This document shows, in pieces, positions 1-12,800 of a stretch of DNA of 64,000 bases. The stretch covers positions 81,027,330-81,091,329 of the forward strand of contig NC_134279.1 of assembly GCF_949628215.1 (NCBI RefSeq), read 5' to 3'. A model generated the notes under the pieces. That model made no database searches. It was given only the letters and a program-made list of their open reading frames with translations, and was not told the origin of the DNA. The position numbers and the translations under genes were made by a program. Numbering within the stretch: the first letter of the stretch is position 1; the number at the start of each line of letters is the position of its first letter. The stretch is from Phalacrocorax aristotelis. Its lineage: Eukaryota > Chordata > Aves > Suliformes > Phalacrocoracidae.

Positions 1-1119
1 TTTTAACTAAATTTGCATTTTTTGCTGCCTTCTCTGCTTGCAGACATTACAGGGCACCTGGTGGTGCTTGCCTTTCCCCTCCATCACTGTCCAAAGCTTT
101 TCTGAGGGAACATGTTTCTACCAGGGGAGGTGTCCAATCTCTGTTCTGGTTCAGCAAAACTAACAGAGATGTAACCAACACCAAGCTCAGACGGTGGGTG
201 ACAAGAGACCTTGGGCCAGAGAGCAGCACCTGTCTTTTGGGCTCTTTCCATCTTACACACAGCTGTGGGATGTTTACAGCCACTGGTTCCAGCAACACAT
301 CATACACGAACCCGTCCCATACAGGGGACACTACCTGGCACACCTTCTGTTGCCAGTTGTGGCACCACAGAGAGACAAAACTGCATTCAGGTATTGGCAT
401 CTCCTGGGACAACCCAGGTTACAAAAGGGGTGCAGCTTGTGAATGAGCTGGAAGATCCTCTGCAAGGCAATGGCAGTGTGGATGTGTCACCCACACCATG
501 ATAGGGAGGAAAGATCCTCTTGCTGATGCGTCAGCAAGCCCTCTGAAATGCTTCCTCTCTTTAAGGGCTCAGAGTGATCAACGTCCTTTTGAGTCAGCAG
601 GAATGGGGTTCAGTTCACAGACGAAAAGCCCACTAGCATTACGTGTCTACCTGGAATCTAGGGGCAGGGCTCAGGTACCTAAACGTAGGCATCCATTTCC
701 ACTGGGGACATCCTTGGGTACCCCACCCACCTCTCTGGAAATGCATGGGTGTCCTATGCATCCTGTGCCATACCTGCCAACCCTTGCAGATGTCCTGGCC
801 GTGGTACAGCGTATCTCCAAAGGTCTGAAGCATCTACATTGAGGCAACTGAACTTAGCCAGAGGTGTCTAAGGGCTTGTTACAGTTCACAGAGATTTAAT
901 CAAGGGACTCGAGAGAGATACCCACCTCTACAGAAAGTAACTGTTTGTGGTCAGATGAATCACTCTGCAGACGTTATTGCCTGTGCTGACAAGAGACTTG
1001 ATGGTTGCCAAAAGAGAGATGTGTAGTGTTATCCGAGACCTGTTGTGGTGTCATCCTCTTCGGGATGTGGCACAGGCTCTAAAAGGGTGGAGGTAAGGCT
1101 GCTGAACCAGAGGGAGGGA
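1..1119. other. Single-copy DNA without a recognised gene
   Basis: No coding exon is recognised. The sequence is of mixed composition with short overlapping open frames on both strands (the longest about 120 codons, minus strand, 47-412), none with a motif I know. The stretch at about 600-830 could be part of an old LTR or other dispersed repeat, but I cannot name a family. Nothing else stands out before the CR1 copy begins. Confidence 0.5.
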
Positions 1120-2095
1120 TGTGCCAGGCAGGAGACCCTGCTGGGTCCAGTGCTGTTGAACATATTCATCAGTGACCTGGACGAAGGGACAGAGCGTCCC
1201 CTCAGCAAGTTCGCTGATGATACCGAGCTGGGAGGAGCGGCTGATGCACCAGAAGCTGTGCTGGCATCCAGCGAGAGCTGGGCAGGCTGGAGAGCTGGGC
1301 CCAGGGGAACCTCAGGGGATTCAACCAGAGCCAGTGCAGGGTCCTGCCCCTGGGGAGGAACAACCCCCCGCACCAGCACAGGCTGGGGGGGACCTGCTGG
1401 GGAGTGGCTCTGCTGAGAGGCCCTGGGGGTGCTGGGGGGCAGCGAGGTGACCCTGAGCCCGCACCGGGCCCTTGGGGCCAAGGAGGGCAGCGGTGCCCTG
1501 GGGTGCATGGAAAGGCGTGTGGCCAGCAGGGCGAGGGAGGTTCTCCTCCCCCTCTGCTCTGCCCCAGTGAGGCCACATCTGGGGTGCTGCGTCCAGGTCT
1601 GGGCCCCCCAGTTCAAGAAGGGCAGGGAACTGCTGGAGCAAGGCCGGGGGAGAGCTGCCAAGGTGCTCAGGGGACTGGAGCATCTCCCTTGTGAGGAAAG
1701 GCTGAGAGACCTGGGTTTGTTCAGCCTGGAGAAGAGAAGGCTGAGGGGGGATCTCATCAATGCCTATAAATATCTGAAGGGCGGGTGTCAGGAGGATGGG
1801 CCGGACTCTTTCCAGCGGTGCCCAACGCCAGGCCAAGGGGCCACGGGCACAAGCTGGAACATGGGAAGTTCCACCTGAACGGGAGGACAAACCCCTTCCC
1901 TGTGCGGGTGCCAGAGCAGGGGCACAGGCTGCCCAGAGAGGCTGTGGGGTCCCTTCCCTGGAGACATTCACCCCCCGCCTGGACGCGGCCCTGTGCCCCT
2001 GCTCTGGGGGTGCCTGCTCCCGCAGGGGGTGGGACGGGATGAGCTCCAGAGGACCCTTCCAACCCCTGCCAGTCTGTGGGTTCTGTGATTCTGTA
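1120..2095 (+). mobile_element. CR1 LINE, 5'-truncated, 3' end intact
   Basis: This is the 3' part of a CR1 non-LTR retrotransposon. The leftmost recognisable piece encodes the LGPVL...NIF...DLDEGTE stretch, with the catalytic FADD box of the reverse transcriptase at 1210-1221. It is followed by the C-terminal region (LPL..A.VRPH, LGLFSLEKRRLRGDLINAYKYL at about 1710-1790) and the short 3' untranslated end, which stops in the CR1-type tail TTCTGTGATTCTGTAT. The frame is broken at several places between 1230 and 1560, so it is inactive. The truncated 5' end and intact 3' end are the usual result of incomplete target-primed reverse transcription. The last 420 bp closely match the copy at 57.4-57.8 kb. 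The left border is set only by where similarity becomes recognisable. Confidence 0.93.
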
Positions 2096-2850
2096 TCTAA
2101 ACGTGCACAGGAAAACTGTCTTTAAGCAACTGTATCATTGTCCAAGTGTATCTTCCCAGTCCAGAGGTGCATTCATCCTATAGCAAGCACAAAACAACTG
2201 GACAATGAGAAGCTTGGGCCGTGCCAGCTCTGGGCCAATAGAGCATTGGCATCCAGGACGCTAATTCAGCAGGTTTCTGAAAATGCCAGCTTCCATCCCA
2301 AAATAACAAGCTTCACCCACGAAGGAAGGAAACGATGATAGCTCTGTTCTCCAGCAGCTGCAACAAACAAAGCTGTGTCAGAGCCCATTCCAGCAAGGAG
2401 GCACAGAGTAACAAATTGCCCCAGAATATGCAAGGAATTTCCTGGCATAGCCTCCTAGCATGATCCGTGCTCACAAGCTAGGAGTTCGAATCCCTGCGTT
2501 GCTAGCTAAGACAGGATTCAAAATCACATATAAGGGGGACTGGCACTAATTAGCCATCATAATAAGCAGTGCTGTAAGGTGGTGATGCCTGGAAGAGGCA
2601 GCAGATCAAACAGAAATGCATTCAGAGGGCAGGGGGGATTTTCTGAGGGAATTTCCTTGGGATGAGCAAGGGCGATGGAGAAGGAAAGATACTAAAGTGG
2701 TGACTGGGGGCTACGAGGAGCTTGCTTTGTAGTAGAGAACAGAGCAAAAGCCACAGTGCTTGGAGAAACGCTGCTTTGGGTGATAGCATTTCTACATGTA
2801 AACATGCCTCTGAGAACATCACAGGCTTTCAGGAAGGTAAAACAAGTGTT

Positions 2851-2902
2851 TTAACCTCCATTTCATAACAGAAGGGAAAAACAGAGGCTTCAGGGACAAG
2901 TG
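2851..2902 (-). repeat. Possible MIR-type SINE relic
   Basis: The stretch reads as a short pyrimidine-rich piece followed by a variant of the 'gaaactgaggc...' block typical of the minus strand of ancient MIR/L2 3' regions. The match is degenerate (AAAAACAGAGGCTTCAGGGA) and short, so this is a guess by eye. Confidence 0.2.
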
Positions 2903-3605
2903 AGAGGAGAAGCACGGATTACAATCTGTCGCTTTCTCCCTGACCTAGCCATGAGGACAAGCTCTTCGTCTTGCTGAGGTTCTTTGGGCTAAAAATCAAA
3001 GAATTCAAGGAGGATTTCTGAAGGTGCATCCAGGACTTCCTGAAGGCGGCCACAGACCATAGAGAAGGGCTAAAATCATCTTCTGAGCAGAAAAGCAAAT
3101 GCAGGCAATGCCTAAAATCCCTTTCCTTTGTCTCTTGTGGCCCCAGATGTCCCAGGGGACATCACCTTTGTCCCTGCAGGGGACCCAGACAGCACAGCCT
3201 CCCCAGGGCACGGAGGTGAGCTTAAAATCTCGTGTGGTTTTGGAGCACGTCAGCACAGGGCTGGTGAGCCTTTGCCATCCTTCCAGCCCCTTGGGGCTGC
3301 TGCGACCTGCATCCAAGCTACGCCAGCTACCATCTACCTCCTGGTTTGCTGACCTGATTTTGCCACTGGTTGCAGTCTGGCACAGATACGCAGCCTGGGG
3401 TGTGTTTGCTGGATGCACTTAGGGAAGGGCTGATTGCACAGGGTCTCCTGGGTGCACTGAGTTCCACAGCATTCAGCACCTCTCTGGACCAGGATTTGGA
3501 TCAGAATGTCAGCTGCGTCACTGAGGGGGAAAGGACCTAATTTTAGGACTTTCTGCGTTGGATCAGTTCATGAAATATGCAGCACTCCAGTGAGGTGGTA
3601 ATAAG

Positions 3606-3632
3606 GTTGAAAGGAAACTGAGGCATAGCTAA
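3606..3632 (-). repeat. Possible MIR-type SINE relic
   Basis: GGAAACTGAGGCATAGCTAA matches the best-conserved block of MIR-like SINEs read on the minus strand. Only about 20 bases are convincing, and chance or convergence is possible. Confidence 0.25.
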
Positions 3633-5200
3633 GCTATGCACCCCAAAGAGAGGATCCCAGCTCCGTGCCTTCCTCCAAAGCAGCCATGCTCCCTGGCAGT
3701 TGAAGACAACTTATATATTGGTGGGTGGTTTCCAAACCAATAGTTGGACTCTAGACCCGTTTTGGCCAAGTCTCCAGCCCATGTCCAATGGCTCAGATGA
3801 AATATTTCTGTGCTGGCTCCGCTCTTGCTGGAACTGAACAAGGATGAACAGCTTGGCTTCAGCTTGCAAACAGAGCCAAAGCCCTAATAGACATTACAGG
3901 AGGAAGCTGAGCAGACTCCAGGATGTCCTCATGTCCAGTTCTCCCCATTTGCCACAGCAAAAAAAGGGATGAGAGGGTTCAGATGTGCCCTGATTACCTT
4001 GCTCTGGAAAACACTTTGCTCCACTGCTGTGGTTTCCTGCCCACCTACAACCAGTGGCTTTAGTGTTTGTGCTCTTGGCACAGCCTGATGAACGCGGGAG
4101 GTAAGAAAACATTCAGAGGGCTCGAATGAGTAGCAGCCCTGTGTTTGGGCTGAATAGCAAAAGGAGCTTGTGTGGGTTTCCCTTTCAAAGCCGGCTGAGA
4201 AAAGGTTTTGTTGCGAGACTCTGTCAGGCCAGAAGCGCCGGGGAGTCCTGAATTCTGATCTCTGTGCTTGTTTGTGCCTATTTAATTTCATTATTTACTC
4301 TTTAACTGCTATAAGGGGTGAAGCAGCTCAGAGCTCTTGCAGGGAGAACTCCCGCTCATCCCAGCCGGGTGAGGTTGGGGTCTGTTGTTTGGCTCGGAGA
4401 CCCAAGGAGCCCCCTCCAAGACCCAAACACCTTCCCACGCAGGTCATCATTACTATGGGAATGGCCCTGTGACGCAGCCTCTGTCCTGGCCCAGACCCTC
4501 CACTTGGCAGGGTGCTAAGAGTGTCCTCTTGCACTCAAGGTTTTTTCCAGCCCAAACACAGCAAGAGGAAGAAAGGCAGAGACAAGAGTGTGGAGGGAGC
4601 TGTAGCTGCTGGAGATCTTCCCCTTGTCCAAGACCTCTGCCCTCAGACCACCGCATCATCCCACAGCTTCTCTGTCCTCTTCAATTTCCCGCAGCAGCCG
4701 TGATGGGAAAGATATGCTCCCTCCCAGCTAGCCCTGACCTTAATCTGGCACCTCATCATCTCATCCTTGGACCTGGCTGCAGTTTCCCACAGATCAGAGA
4801 TCTCCAGGCTTAATGGTTGTAACTCGCTCTGCCTTGGAAGGAAGACTCAACACATTGCCTGAAAACACTCTCATGACATCAAAATTCATCTCCTCAGGAG
4901 ACCAGCAACATGGGGAGCCATGTGGCCTAGTGCTGGCTCTGTCAGACATCCCTTGGTGCCTTCTGAGTGCAGGGTGGTACCTCTATGGCCACCATTCAGT
5001 GGCACGAGGCACACGTGAAAGAGGGCCTTCTACAACCTTAAGGTATCAGCCATAAGCTGAACATGCAAGGTGGCCATCCTGGCTTGGAGGCTGCGGTAGT
5101 CATGGTCCCCATGGAGAGCACATGATTTTGGCTGAGTCATCTCTGCGACATGCTCCAGACCACACGTTCCTCCCCCAAGCCAGAAACCAACTGGGAAAGC

Positions 5201-5720
5201 ACCTTGATCTCTGCTATTAAAGCATATCAGGTGCTTTGAAACATAGATATCAACTTATTCCAGGTAAGCTGCCAAGCAGGGAGCTCCAGGAAGGTTTTGA
5301 GTGTTGCTGATGGGATGGTCTTGTCTTGAGTTACTGAAGAAGGAGCAGCATAAAGGAAGAAAGGGGGTGGAATGGAGGAGGATAAGGATAAATATTATTT
5401 AATGAGTACTAATGTTTAGTAGCCAGAACCTGTCATTGATTATTCTGTGAATTTAGATATGAAGTTCCTGGAAGGCTTGGAGGGATTTTTGTGCTTTGTA
5501 TTCTCATAGGTGCCAATTAATTAGACGAGCCAGCCTGAGGTGCAAGACACTCGAGATGAAGCAGGATAACCAAAACCAGTCTGTATGAAAAAAAAATTAT
5601 TTATGAATAATTCAGAATGAACACAGGACTCCCAATTAAGGCCAAACCTTGCTGAGGGAAATGTGGATCTAAGATATTTTTTGACTGAATTTGGAGTTTG
5701 GCTTCAACTTTGGAGTTGCA
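5201..5720. other. AT-rich single-copy stretch
   Basis: The composition turns AT-rich, with TATTATTTAATGAG, AATTAATTAG and an A8 run near 5588. No open frame of note and no recognisable repeat are present. It could be a conserved non-coding or matrix-attachment-like stretch, but nothing in the sequence decides this. Confidence 0.4.
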
Positions 5721-8403
5721 ATCATGTGAGTTTTAACTGCTGGGCGTCCTCCCTCGCTGCCTTGTGCCTATACTGCATGTGCTGCACCTAAGGGCTGTGT
5801 TTTAGAGAAAGAGAAGCGTTGATTCAGCCATGTAGGTATGAAGCCTTCCATCTGTCGGCTGCTGCCACTGCACACACAGTGCGTCAGATGTCTCTGGGGA
5901 CGTTATTCTTCCTGTCCTAACCCTCACTCCGCGGTCACTCGAGTTGACATCAGGATAACCCTGTTAGTGTCCATGGAGGGCCTCCCACTCTGCATGTGTG
6001 TAACCGGGAGGGAGATGACCCCGCCGTGCTCCTGGCCCTGGAAGTCTTCTCGGAGAGGGCTCAGCGTCTCACAGTGCCGTGATGATGATGTGCTCCCTGC
6101 AATGCCTCACGTCGGCTCGTCTTCCTGAGCCGCACAGCCTCCAGAAGAAGGGAGATGTTCCTGCCCTGGCAGCAATAGGTGGCTTTTTCTGCACGTAGAC
6201 CACTTAATGCTTCATGTTCTGTCACCTACGGAGCCCCATTTGCCATGGCACTTCAGCCGAGGTGTCCCACTGCTGCAGGAAAAGTCCCTTCCCTTGCGAT
6301 CTCTTGTAGACCACTCAGGATTTCTCCAGCTGGAGGCACTGGAGTATTTTCCACCCATCAGGAAAGCTCTTCACCCACTCTCAAGCCAAGGTCTGGCATT
6401 ACCCCATGGGATGTCTCTGACTGGGCTGGGGCTCTCCCAGCTCTCTGTGGAGCTCATGTACTCCCCCAGTGAACCACAGATGCTTCAGACAACATGGACG
6501 AAATGTTCAGGACCACCAGGGTCATTGTGGGGAGCCCCATTTCCCAGACCACTCCTCCCCTCGACATGTGGTGCACCTCTCCTCAGGATGCTGAGCATCT
6601 TCCTTTCCATGGAAGGGGGAACTGGGCACCAGGGAAGGCTTAGGAACCTGCTGGGTGAAGCCCAGAGTGGAGATGCTTTCACAGTGCCTCAGAGAGGTCC
6701 CTTTCCCATCTGCCCTGTAATAGAAATTTGCAACAATAACCAGTGTCAAATCCCATCTGAACGCTGAGTGCTTCAAAAAGAGCCATCACTGCAGCAATGG
6801 GAGGAATCTCCTGCCCCTCCTTCCCCTCCACACATCCCCCAACAGGCAAAATCTCCAGCCTCAAGGGGCCTTCTTCTCCTGCCTTAAGAAACAAGGAGAA
6901 GGGCGATGGGAAGCACATCTCAGCCCCAGGCTCCTGCATTTTCATCCATCAGAAAGCAATTTTACATGATTACAGAGCTTTCTATTCTGGTCTGCAATTG
7001 CAAGTTTATTAGCTAAGAGCACACCAGTAACTCTGAATTGTGACTGCATTAGGAGAAGCACTCAAGCCTCATCATCTTCTGAATAAGACACTTGAGGAAA
7101 CACCTACAGCAGTTATAACCTTTGATGGCTCTCTGCCTGTGGCATGACTTAATGTGCTCATGGTGGGAATAAGGAGAGGAGAGGGGGAAGCCGGTGATAA
7201 AGCTTCCAGCACAGAAAGCCGCAGTATAGCAGCAAATCACACCCATCTTTACAGAGATTCACAAGATATTGATCTACTTTCACTGTTTAAAGCCCAGAAA
7301 GGGAATCAAGTTTAAGCAAATGAAAAACCCTCTCTGAAAGTGCAGAAACTGCAAAAGATGTACAGGAAATACAGCCCAGGCAGGAGTTGGCCGGAGATTT
7401 CCTTAAGCCTTCACAGCACAGCAAAATCCATCCTGGGAACCTCTTTGCCAAACCACACATCTCCTCTCCTCGGCAATGGAGCACCTGGGGTACATCACGG
7501 GATGGGGTGTAACAGCCACATCAGGAGACGTGGCCAAGGGGATGCCCTTCACACATGGCCTTGCTGCCTACAGGGGAGCTCTGGCGACCCCTGAGCATCT
7601 CCAGCAGACATGGACAAATCCAAGAGCCCACCGGGAGACGGAGTAGTTATCCTCATTTCACAGCAACAGGGAATTATTACAAGCAAAGGCAAGGCAAGGA
7701 CGGCTTTAGACCCAAATCCTAAAGCACCTAAAGTCCCTTGCCTGAATCGGTCTTCATTCAAAGGACATAAACCTTAATAGGCTATCAGTGGTTGGTGTAT
7801 TAAAAATTTGCTGAGATCACTCAGATTTACAGCAGAATCAGGGGACTGAATTTTTTTGTGCTTCCTGAGCCACAAACATCTTCCTAAATTGTGGAGCAAT
7901 CCTTCCACTCTGTAATTTAAAATAAGTGATCAAAAAAAAAAAATATTAAAAATAAAATCAAAGCAAATTTCAATGGCATGAAATTAAGATTACTGCCAAC
8001 ATCTGCTTTCTGAAAAGGAGAGAGATAATCTTGAAAAGATTTTGCTTGCAAAAGAGAGAGGCAGCTTTTGCTTGAATACTTTTTCAAATGAAGTAGAAAA
8101 AAGCCCAGTCTAGAGGAGCTCAGGCAACCCTTTCCTCCAGCAGAGACAAAAATGCCACTTTCTGGGAAACCCAGCAAATTTGGACCAGTGCTGTGGGAGG
8201 ATGCCCTCCCTGCAGGATCACGCCCCTCCCAGGGGGATCTGAAATGTTACTTCACCCAGACCTGCCTAAATCAGGCAGAAATAAAATCACCTCCCACGGC
8301 CGACATTCCTTGCCCTGATGAGGTTTAGCCCTAACACTGGTAGCATAGATCCAAGGTTGCCCTTCAGTGGGACCAATGCGAGATGGGGTTTATTTACCAA
8401 GTA

Positions 8404-8446
8404 CAGGCTGTGCTGACGGACTTGTGTACTCGTAGAGTACAGCCTG
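8404..8446. repeat. Overlapping inverted repeats (hairpin candidate)
   Basis: CAGGCTGT at 8404-8411 is the exact reverse complement of ACAGCCTG at 8439-8446. Inside the same span, GTACTC (8426-8431) and GAGTAC (8435-8440) form a second, tighter inverted repeat around GTA. The two stems share the bases at 8439-8440, so they would compete rather than nest fully. A role is unknown and chance is plausible. Confidence 0.35.
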
Positions 8447-9488
8447 GCATTTGCTGCCTTCAAGCAGCTCCTGGGGCAGACTCCGCAATCCCGCTGCCGC
8501 CTCCGGATTTATTTGCAAGGACAGAGGGTCATTTTCCCAATCACTACGCAGGATCCAGCCCAGTGACAGCAGCAGGGTGCAGTATTTCCAGGCTAACTCC
8601 TGGTCAGCCCCTGAAGTGCTGCTCAGTGAAACAAGAACACCTTTTTAAGCAACAATTTTCAACCATCCACCGGCTGAGCAGCTCCCTCTGCTGCTGCTTC
8701 CTCCAACATGATCCAAACTACATTTTCAGAGACGAGAAGTCACCAGAAACTGATTAATATAGCCCAGCAGTTGGCTGGCAGAGGACAGTCTTTGGGATTT
8801 AGGTGTTGGCTGGCTCCCTACAAGGTGTCTGGTGATATACAACATGCTCTGTGATACCTTAAACATCTGTACATGTCCCGGGTCCTGTGGAAGACCCACC
8901 ACAGCTGGAGGCCAGCAGATCCTGGGGCATCTCCAACAGCCTATGGCTGCTGAACTGGACTGAGCCCCACTATCCATGTGAACAGACTTCACATTGACTT
9001 CAAGGTTCTTGGTTAATTAGACAGATTTCTTTCCAATCCTTTGAAAAGAAGGATTTTTCATAAAAAGGCCAGGGTTGTACCCAGATCAAACAAATGCCTT
9101 CACCATGTCACTGAGTGCAGGAAAAGCATCTGGTATCTCCATCGCTCTGCTCCCTCACTGTTCACATCCCTCATTGGCTCCGTACCCAGAGCAGATGAGC
9201 AGAAATTCTGGGCAGGGAGTATCACAGCAGTCTTTTCCTGAATTATTTTGGAGCTGTTAATCTAACCACTGCACATTCAGTCTCAATTGGCGTGTAAATC
9301 TCAATGGCTTCTCTTGAACCAAGGTGTTTTATCAGCCTGGCATTTACATCGCTGGCCCTGGGTGAGGTGGGGAAGCCAAACACCTCCTGAGCTGGCAAAG
9401 ATGGGTATCAGCAGCAGAAAGGTGAGAAAAATGATCTGCTGGTTTGCTGAACATCACCTGTGCCCATTGCAGGAGGAGCTACCACCTG

Positions 9489-9512
9489 CCATAGTGGTGA
9501 TAATCACTATGG
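9489..9512. repeat. Perfect 8-bp inverted repeat beside a CR1 copy
   Basis: CCATAGTG (9489-9496) and CACTATGG (9505-9512) are exact reverse complements separated by 8 bases. It lies about 25 bp left of the first recognisable CR1 sequence. It may be a fortuitous palindrome. Confidence 0.4.
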
Positions 9513-9537
9513 AGGGGCAGGCGCTGATCTCTTCTCT

Positions 9538-9808
9538 CTGGTGACCAACGCCAGGACCCGAGGGAAGGGCAGGGAGATGTGCCAGGGGAGGGTTAGGCTG
9601 GGCGTTGGGGTCCTTCCCCCAGAGGGTGGTGGAGCCCTGGAACAGGCTCCCCAGGGAGGCATCACGGCACCAGCCTGGCGATGTTCCAGAAGCACTTGGA
9701 CAAGGCCCTCAGAGCCACGGTGTGAATTTGGGGTGTCCTGTGCAGGGATGGGAGTTGGGCTCGGTGATCCTTGTGGGTCCCTCCCAGCTCAGGGCATTCT
9801 GTGATTCA
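9538..9808 (+). mobile_element. CR1 LINE 3' fragment
   Basis: This is about 270 bp from the very 3' end of a CR1 element. It includes the segment encoding the end of ORF2 (GGTGGAGCCCTGGAACAGGC, 9626-9645), the stretch around the stop codon, the untranslated TTGTGGGTCCCTCCCAGCTC block at about 9770-9790, and a degenerate tail CATTCTGTGATTC. It is heavily 5'-truncated. The 3' untranslated sequence (GGATGGGAGTTGGGCTCGGT type) belongs to a different CR1 subfamily from the 1.1-2.1 kb copy. Confidence 0.9.
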
Positions 9809-12800
9809 GCAGGCACATGGAGAAACCACTGTTCGCTTCACCCCTAACCACCCAACAGGTGCCGGATGTGGCCATGTTCATGTCATCTCCCACCCCTGGC
9901 CAGGCTGGACCTGATAACCTCAGGCTGTTTGAAGCGGTGACCCAAAGGTGAATGGCAGCACAAGGTTTATCTCGGAAGGTTTATTTTGACAAGGGTGTCC
10001 ACCCTGAAAAGAAAATAGCAGGCATCCTGTTTTAGAGCTGTACTGTGCCACCACAGCCAAGAGGCTCCCAGTAGGAATGGGACAGCAAAGCCCTTGCTAA
10101 TGGGCGGTGTAGAGGAGTTGTACTCAACATGACCTTGAATCCATCATCCCAATCCTCTGCATGGGCCCCCATGTCTTTTTTCAGCATCTTCTCCTGCCTG
10201 CAGCCTGTGACTACTAAGGAACAGGGAGCAGGTAGGACGTACCCCCCAGGAAATGAGGAATGGCTGATCTGGAAGCACAGGAGATGCTCTGATCAAAGAT
10301 GCCAGCTCAGAGCAAGGCCCCAGTTCAATTGCTGCGGGATGACCAGGACACAGCACGTTCAGAGGGAGCCCGATGAAGGCAGGAGACTGGCCTGTGGGGA
10401 GGAGTGAGCAGTGGCAGAGGAGCGTAAACCCTCCTTACATTTGGGCTGCAGAGGTAGGAGAGGGATGTGTGTCCATGGCTGCAGGGTGGCTTTGGTCCAT
10501 GAAGGTCCATGACAGGTCCATTTTGGTCCTGTCAGCACAGGACTCCAATGGAGCACCTCGAGAGGTGGCACCACCCACAGCCATCTCCAGGACCTGTTTG
10601 GTCTGTCTGCTGCAGACCAAGTGTTCCCAGCCTGGGGGCGCAGGCTACAATTTGGGCTGTATTTGAAGGCACTTCAATTTGGGTAAGAGAAGAGCGGGAG
10701 GAGATGAGTGAAGAGACAACACAGCAGAAGCTGCGCAACCTCCCTGAACAAGGAGTGAAGCACTGCAGGAGAGCAGCCCGGGGAGGGAAGGAGAGTGCAC
10801 CCCCTTTGCAGAGCAATGTCCTCCTGCTTGCTTTCCTTCTTGGCAAGCCCAGCAAACAGGTTGTGATGACAGGGAGCCATATTCCTCTGCTGGAACCACA
10901 GATGGATGAACATTTGCAGTGCAGCTCAGAGCAATGAGAGCCTCAGACCCTGCCTGTCAGGGTCTGGCAGACCTGGCCCCCATCCATTTAAGGACCAGAA
11001 GGAAGATTCATACGGCAAATGCAGGTGACTCCACCGGCTGCGTGCTGCAAGCACTGCAGACATTTTGGCTTGTATTGATAAGCTGCCAGCTCAACCATGA
11101 CCTGTTCCCACCAGGACACCAGAAGGGAAGGAACCTGCAGAAGGGAGAGGAGGGGGAGAGCCAGAAGAGGGAGGAATGAGTTGCAGCGACCAGATGGATA
11201 TTTCCAAGAGTTGCATCAGAGGGTATTCAAACTCCAGGAGGAAGCATTTTTGCAGAGGACACCACACCAAACGGGAAAGGAAGAATGCTTGAAGCAAAGG
11301 CAAAACCACCAGAGACCTGCCTACAAGATAGCTTCATGGTCCTGGATGGGGCAGAAGACCGAGAGGAGCAGGGAGAGTCAGGATGATAAAAGAAAAGTAA
11401 TTCCGGTTCCTCTCTCATCCACAGCTGTAGCTGAAAAAACTCGTGCCAGGACTCAGCACACAGTGTTTCCTCATAAGGGGTGCAGTGCCTAATGTGAATT
11501 AAGATGAATCATGCAAAAATTTAGCCTAGCACGGGTCTATCAGCCATCCTATCAAGTTGTGTTTGAAAGGGTGGTGAAATAGCATTGCCAGAAGCTGTGA
11601 GCACAACCCCCCCCACCCCGGGCACACCGAGAGCTGCTAATGAGAGTCCATCTCTGCCTCGGGTAACGAGATCTGCTCTGCAACTAGAGAGGCCCCTGTT
11701 CAGGGGTGCTCGGAGGAACCCATTGAAGGATGGCTCCACATTTTGCTCATAGCCGGAGGGCTGTCAGCTGCTGGATGCATCTAATCTTATTGGCAGCAGG
11801 TAGCTACAGGCTTCTTGTCTTTATCTTTGCTTCCACTGAAAACCACTGATGGAGCTTCATGATTGTGAAGCACAAGTTCACGCTCCAACATCAGAGCTTG
11901 GACCGTCACCGCAGGAAGAGGAAGGCATGGGTGAGAAAACTCTGCCTCTGCATTTCACACCATTGACATTTCAGCAAATCCTGCCTGGAACAGTAGCAAC
12001 TAGTCAGGATTCCTTATCTGCTGGCTCTGCCTGCTCTTAAGTGGAGCAATTTGATGATATCAGTCCACTAACCCTGGAAATAGCTTAAGAGGAGTCATAA
12101 ATCATTGGCAATAAGTTAATCACTTCAGCTAATAGCTAAGACAAGGAATACATTGTTCTAAAATGAAGCAAAATTTGCCAGTGACAAAAACAAACATATT
12201 CCTTCTCATTGCTTTCTGCTGTTGCTGTTGACAGGAGAGCAATCCTAAAAGAGAGTTGCCATGAGATCACTGCTTCCCCCCTGATCAGGCAGGGAGAATA
12301 CTAAAACAGCTTTTAAGGTAATTCCAAATTTAAGATCTTACGTCACCAGGTCATTCATGAGGTAAGCTCTTCCTTCATAAAAGACCACCGCAAACAAAAG
12401 TCCTCCTCCTTTGTCACACCACTTGGCAGCCTTGTGTCAATTCATCCAAGGATGTGAAAATGTAAATGCAGCAGGATGCTGAACCTCCTGCTGCCCCTTC
12501 GCTCCTGCAGGAGCGTGGAGTTGCCCCTCTTCCGAAGGAATACAATAGGATGCTTCTTTTCCAAGTACATACATGTACGAAAAAAAAAATCATTTAATTA
12601 ACGCCACCTTCCTCCTTCCGCTTTGAAGCCTGACTGGGCTGACACAGAGGTCACTGCCTGGAAATGTATTTGAGGGTGTTTTTGGAAGTCACCAGATTTC
12701 ATGATGGAAAAAGCTGAACCAGAGGATTGCTTTGCTCTTGCACCAGCAAGTAATCCCCTCCAGCAACACAAAATGCACAGCCACAGCTCTGGTGTAGGTC

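Larger units (their letters stand above)
2096..5200. other. Single-copy DNA without a recognised gene
   Basis: No gene is recognised. Open frames up to about 140 codons (for example 3005-3418 minus and 4385-4813 plus) lack known motifs and overlap frames on the other strand. An internal-promoter-like GTTCGAATCC at 2484-2493 has no tRNA fold around it. Two short MIR-like stretches are listed separately. Confidence 0.5.
5721..9537. other. Single-copy DNA without a recognised gene
   Basis: No gene is recognised. The longest frame, 6207-6767 plus (186 codons), shows no domain, no codon-use signal and no splice-site support. Around 7925-7965 there is an A-rich tract. Two small inverted repeats near the right side are listed separately. 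Confidence 0.5.

Noticed and set aside
600..1000. Solo LTR of an endogenous retrovirus
   Set aside because: The texture is suggestive, but I see no TG...CA ends, primer-binding site, polypurine tract or target duplication. No retroviral coding remnant was recognised anywhere in the window.
2440..2515. Possible tRNA gene (B-box-like GTTCGAATCC at 2484-2493)
   Set aside because: The bases on either side do not form a proper T stem, and no A box or acceptor stem is visible at the right distance.
6207..6767. 186-codon plus frame
   Set aside because: No motif, no start context or splice signals worth noting, and overlapping minus frames.
10488..10535. Cluster of GGTCCATGA-like words as a nuclear-receptor element
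   Set aside because: The words are GGTCCA rather than the AGGTCA half-site, and the spacing is irregular.
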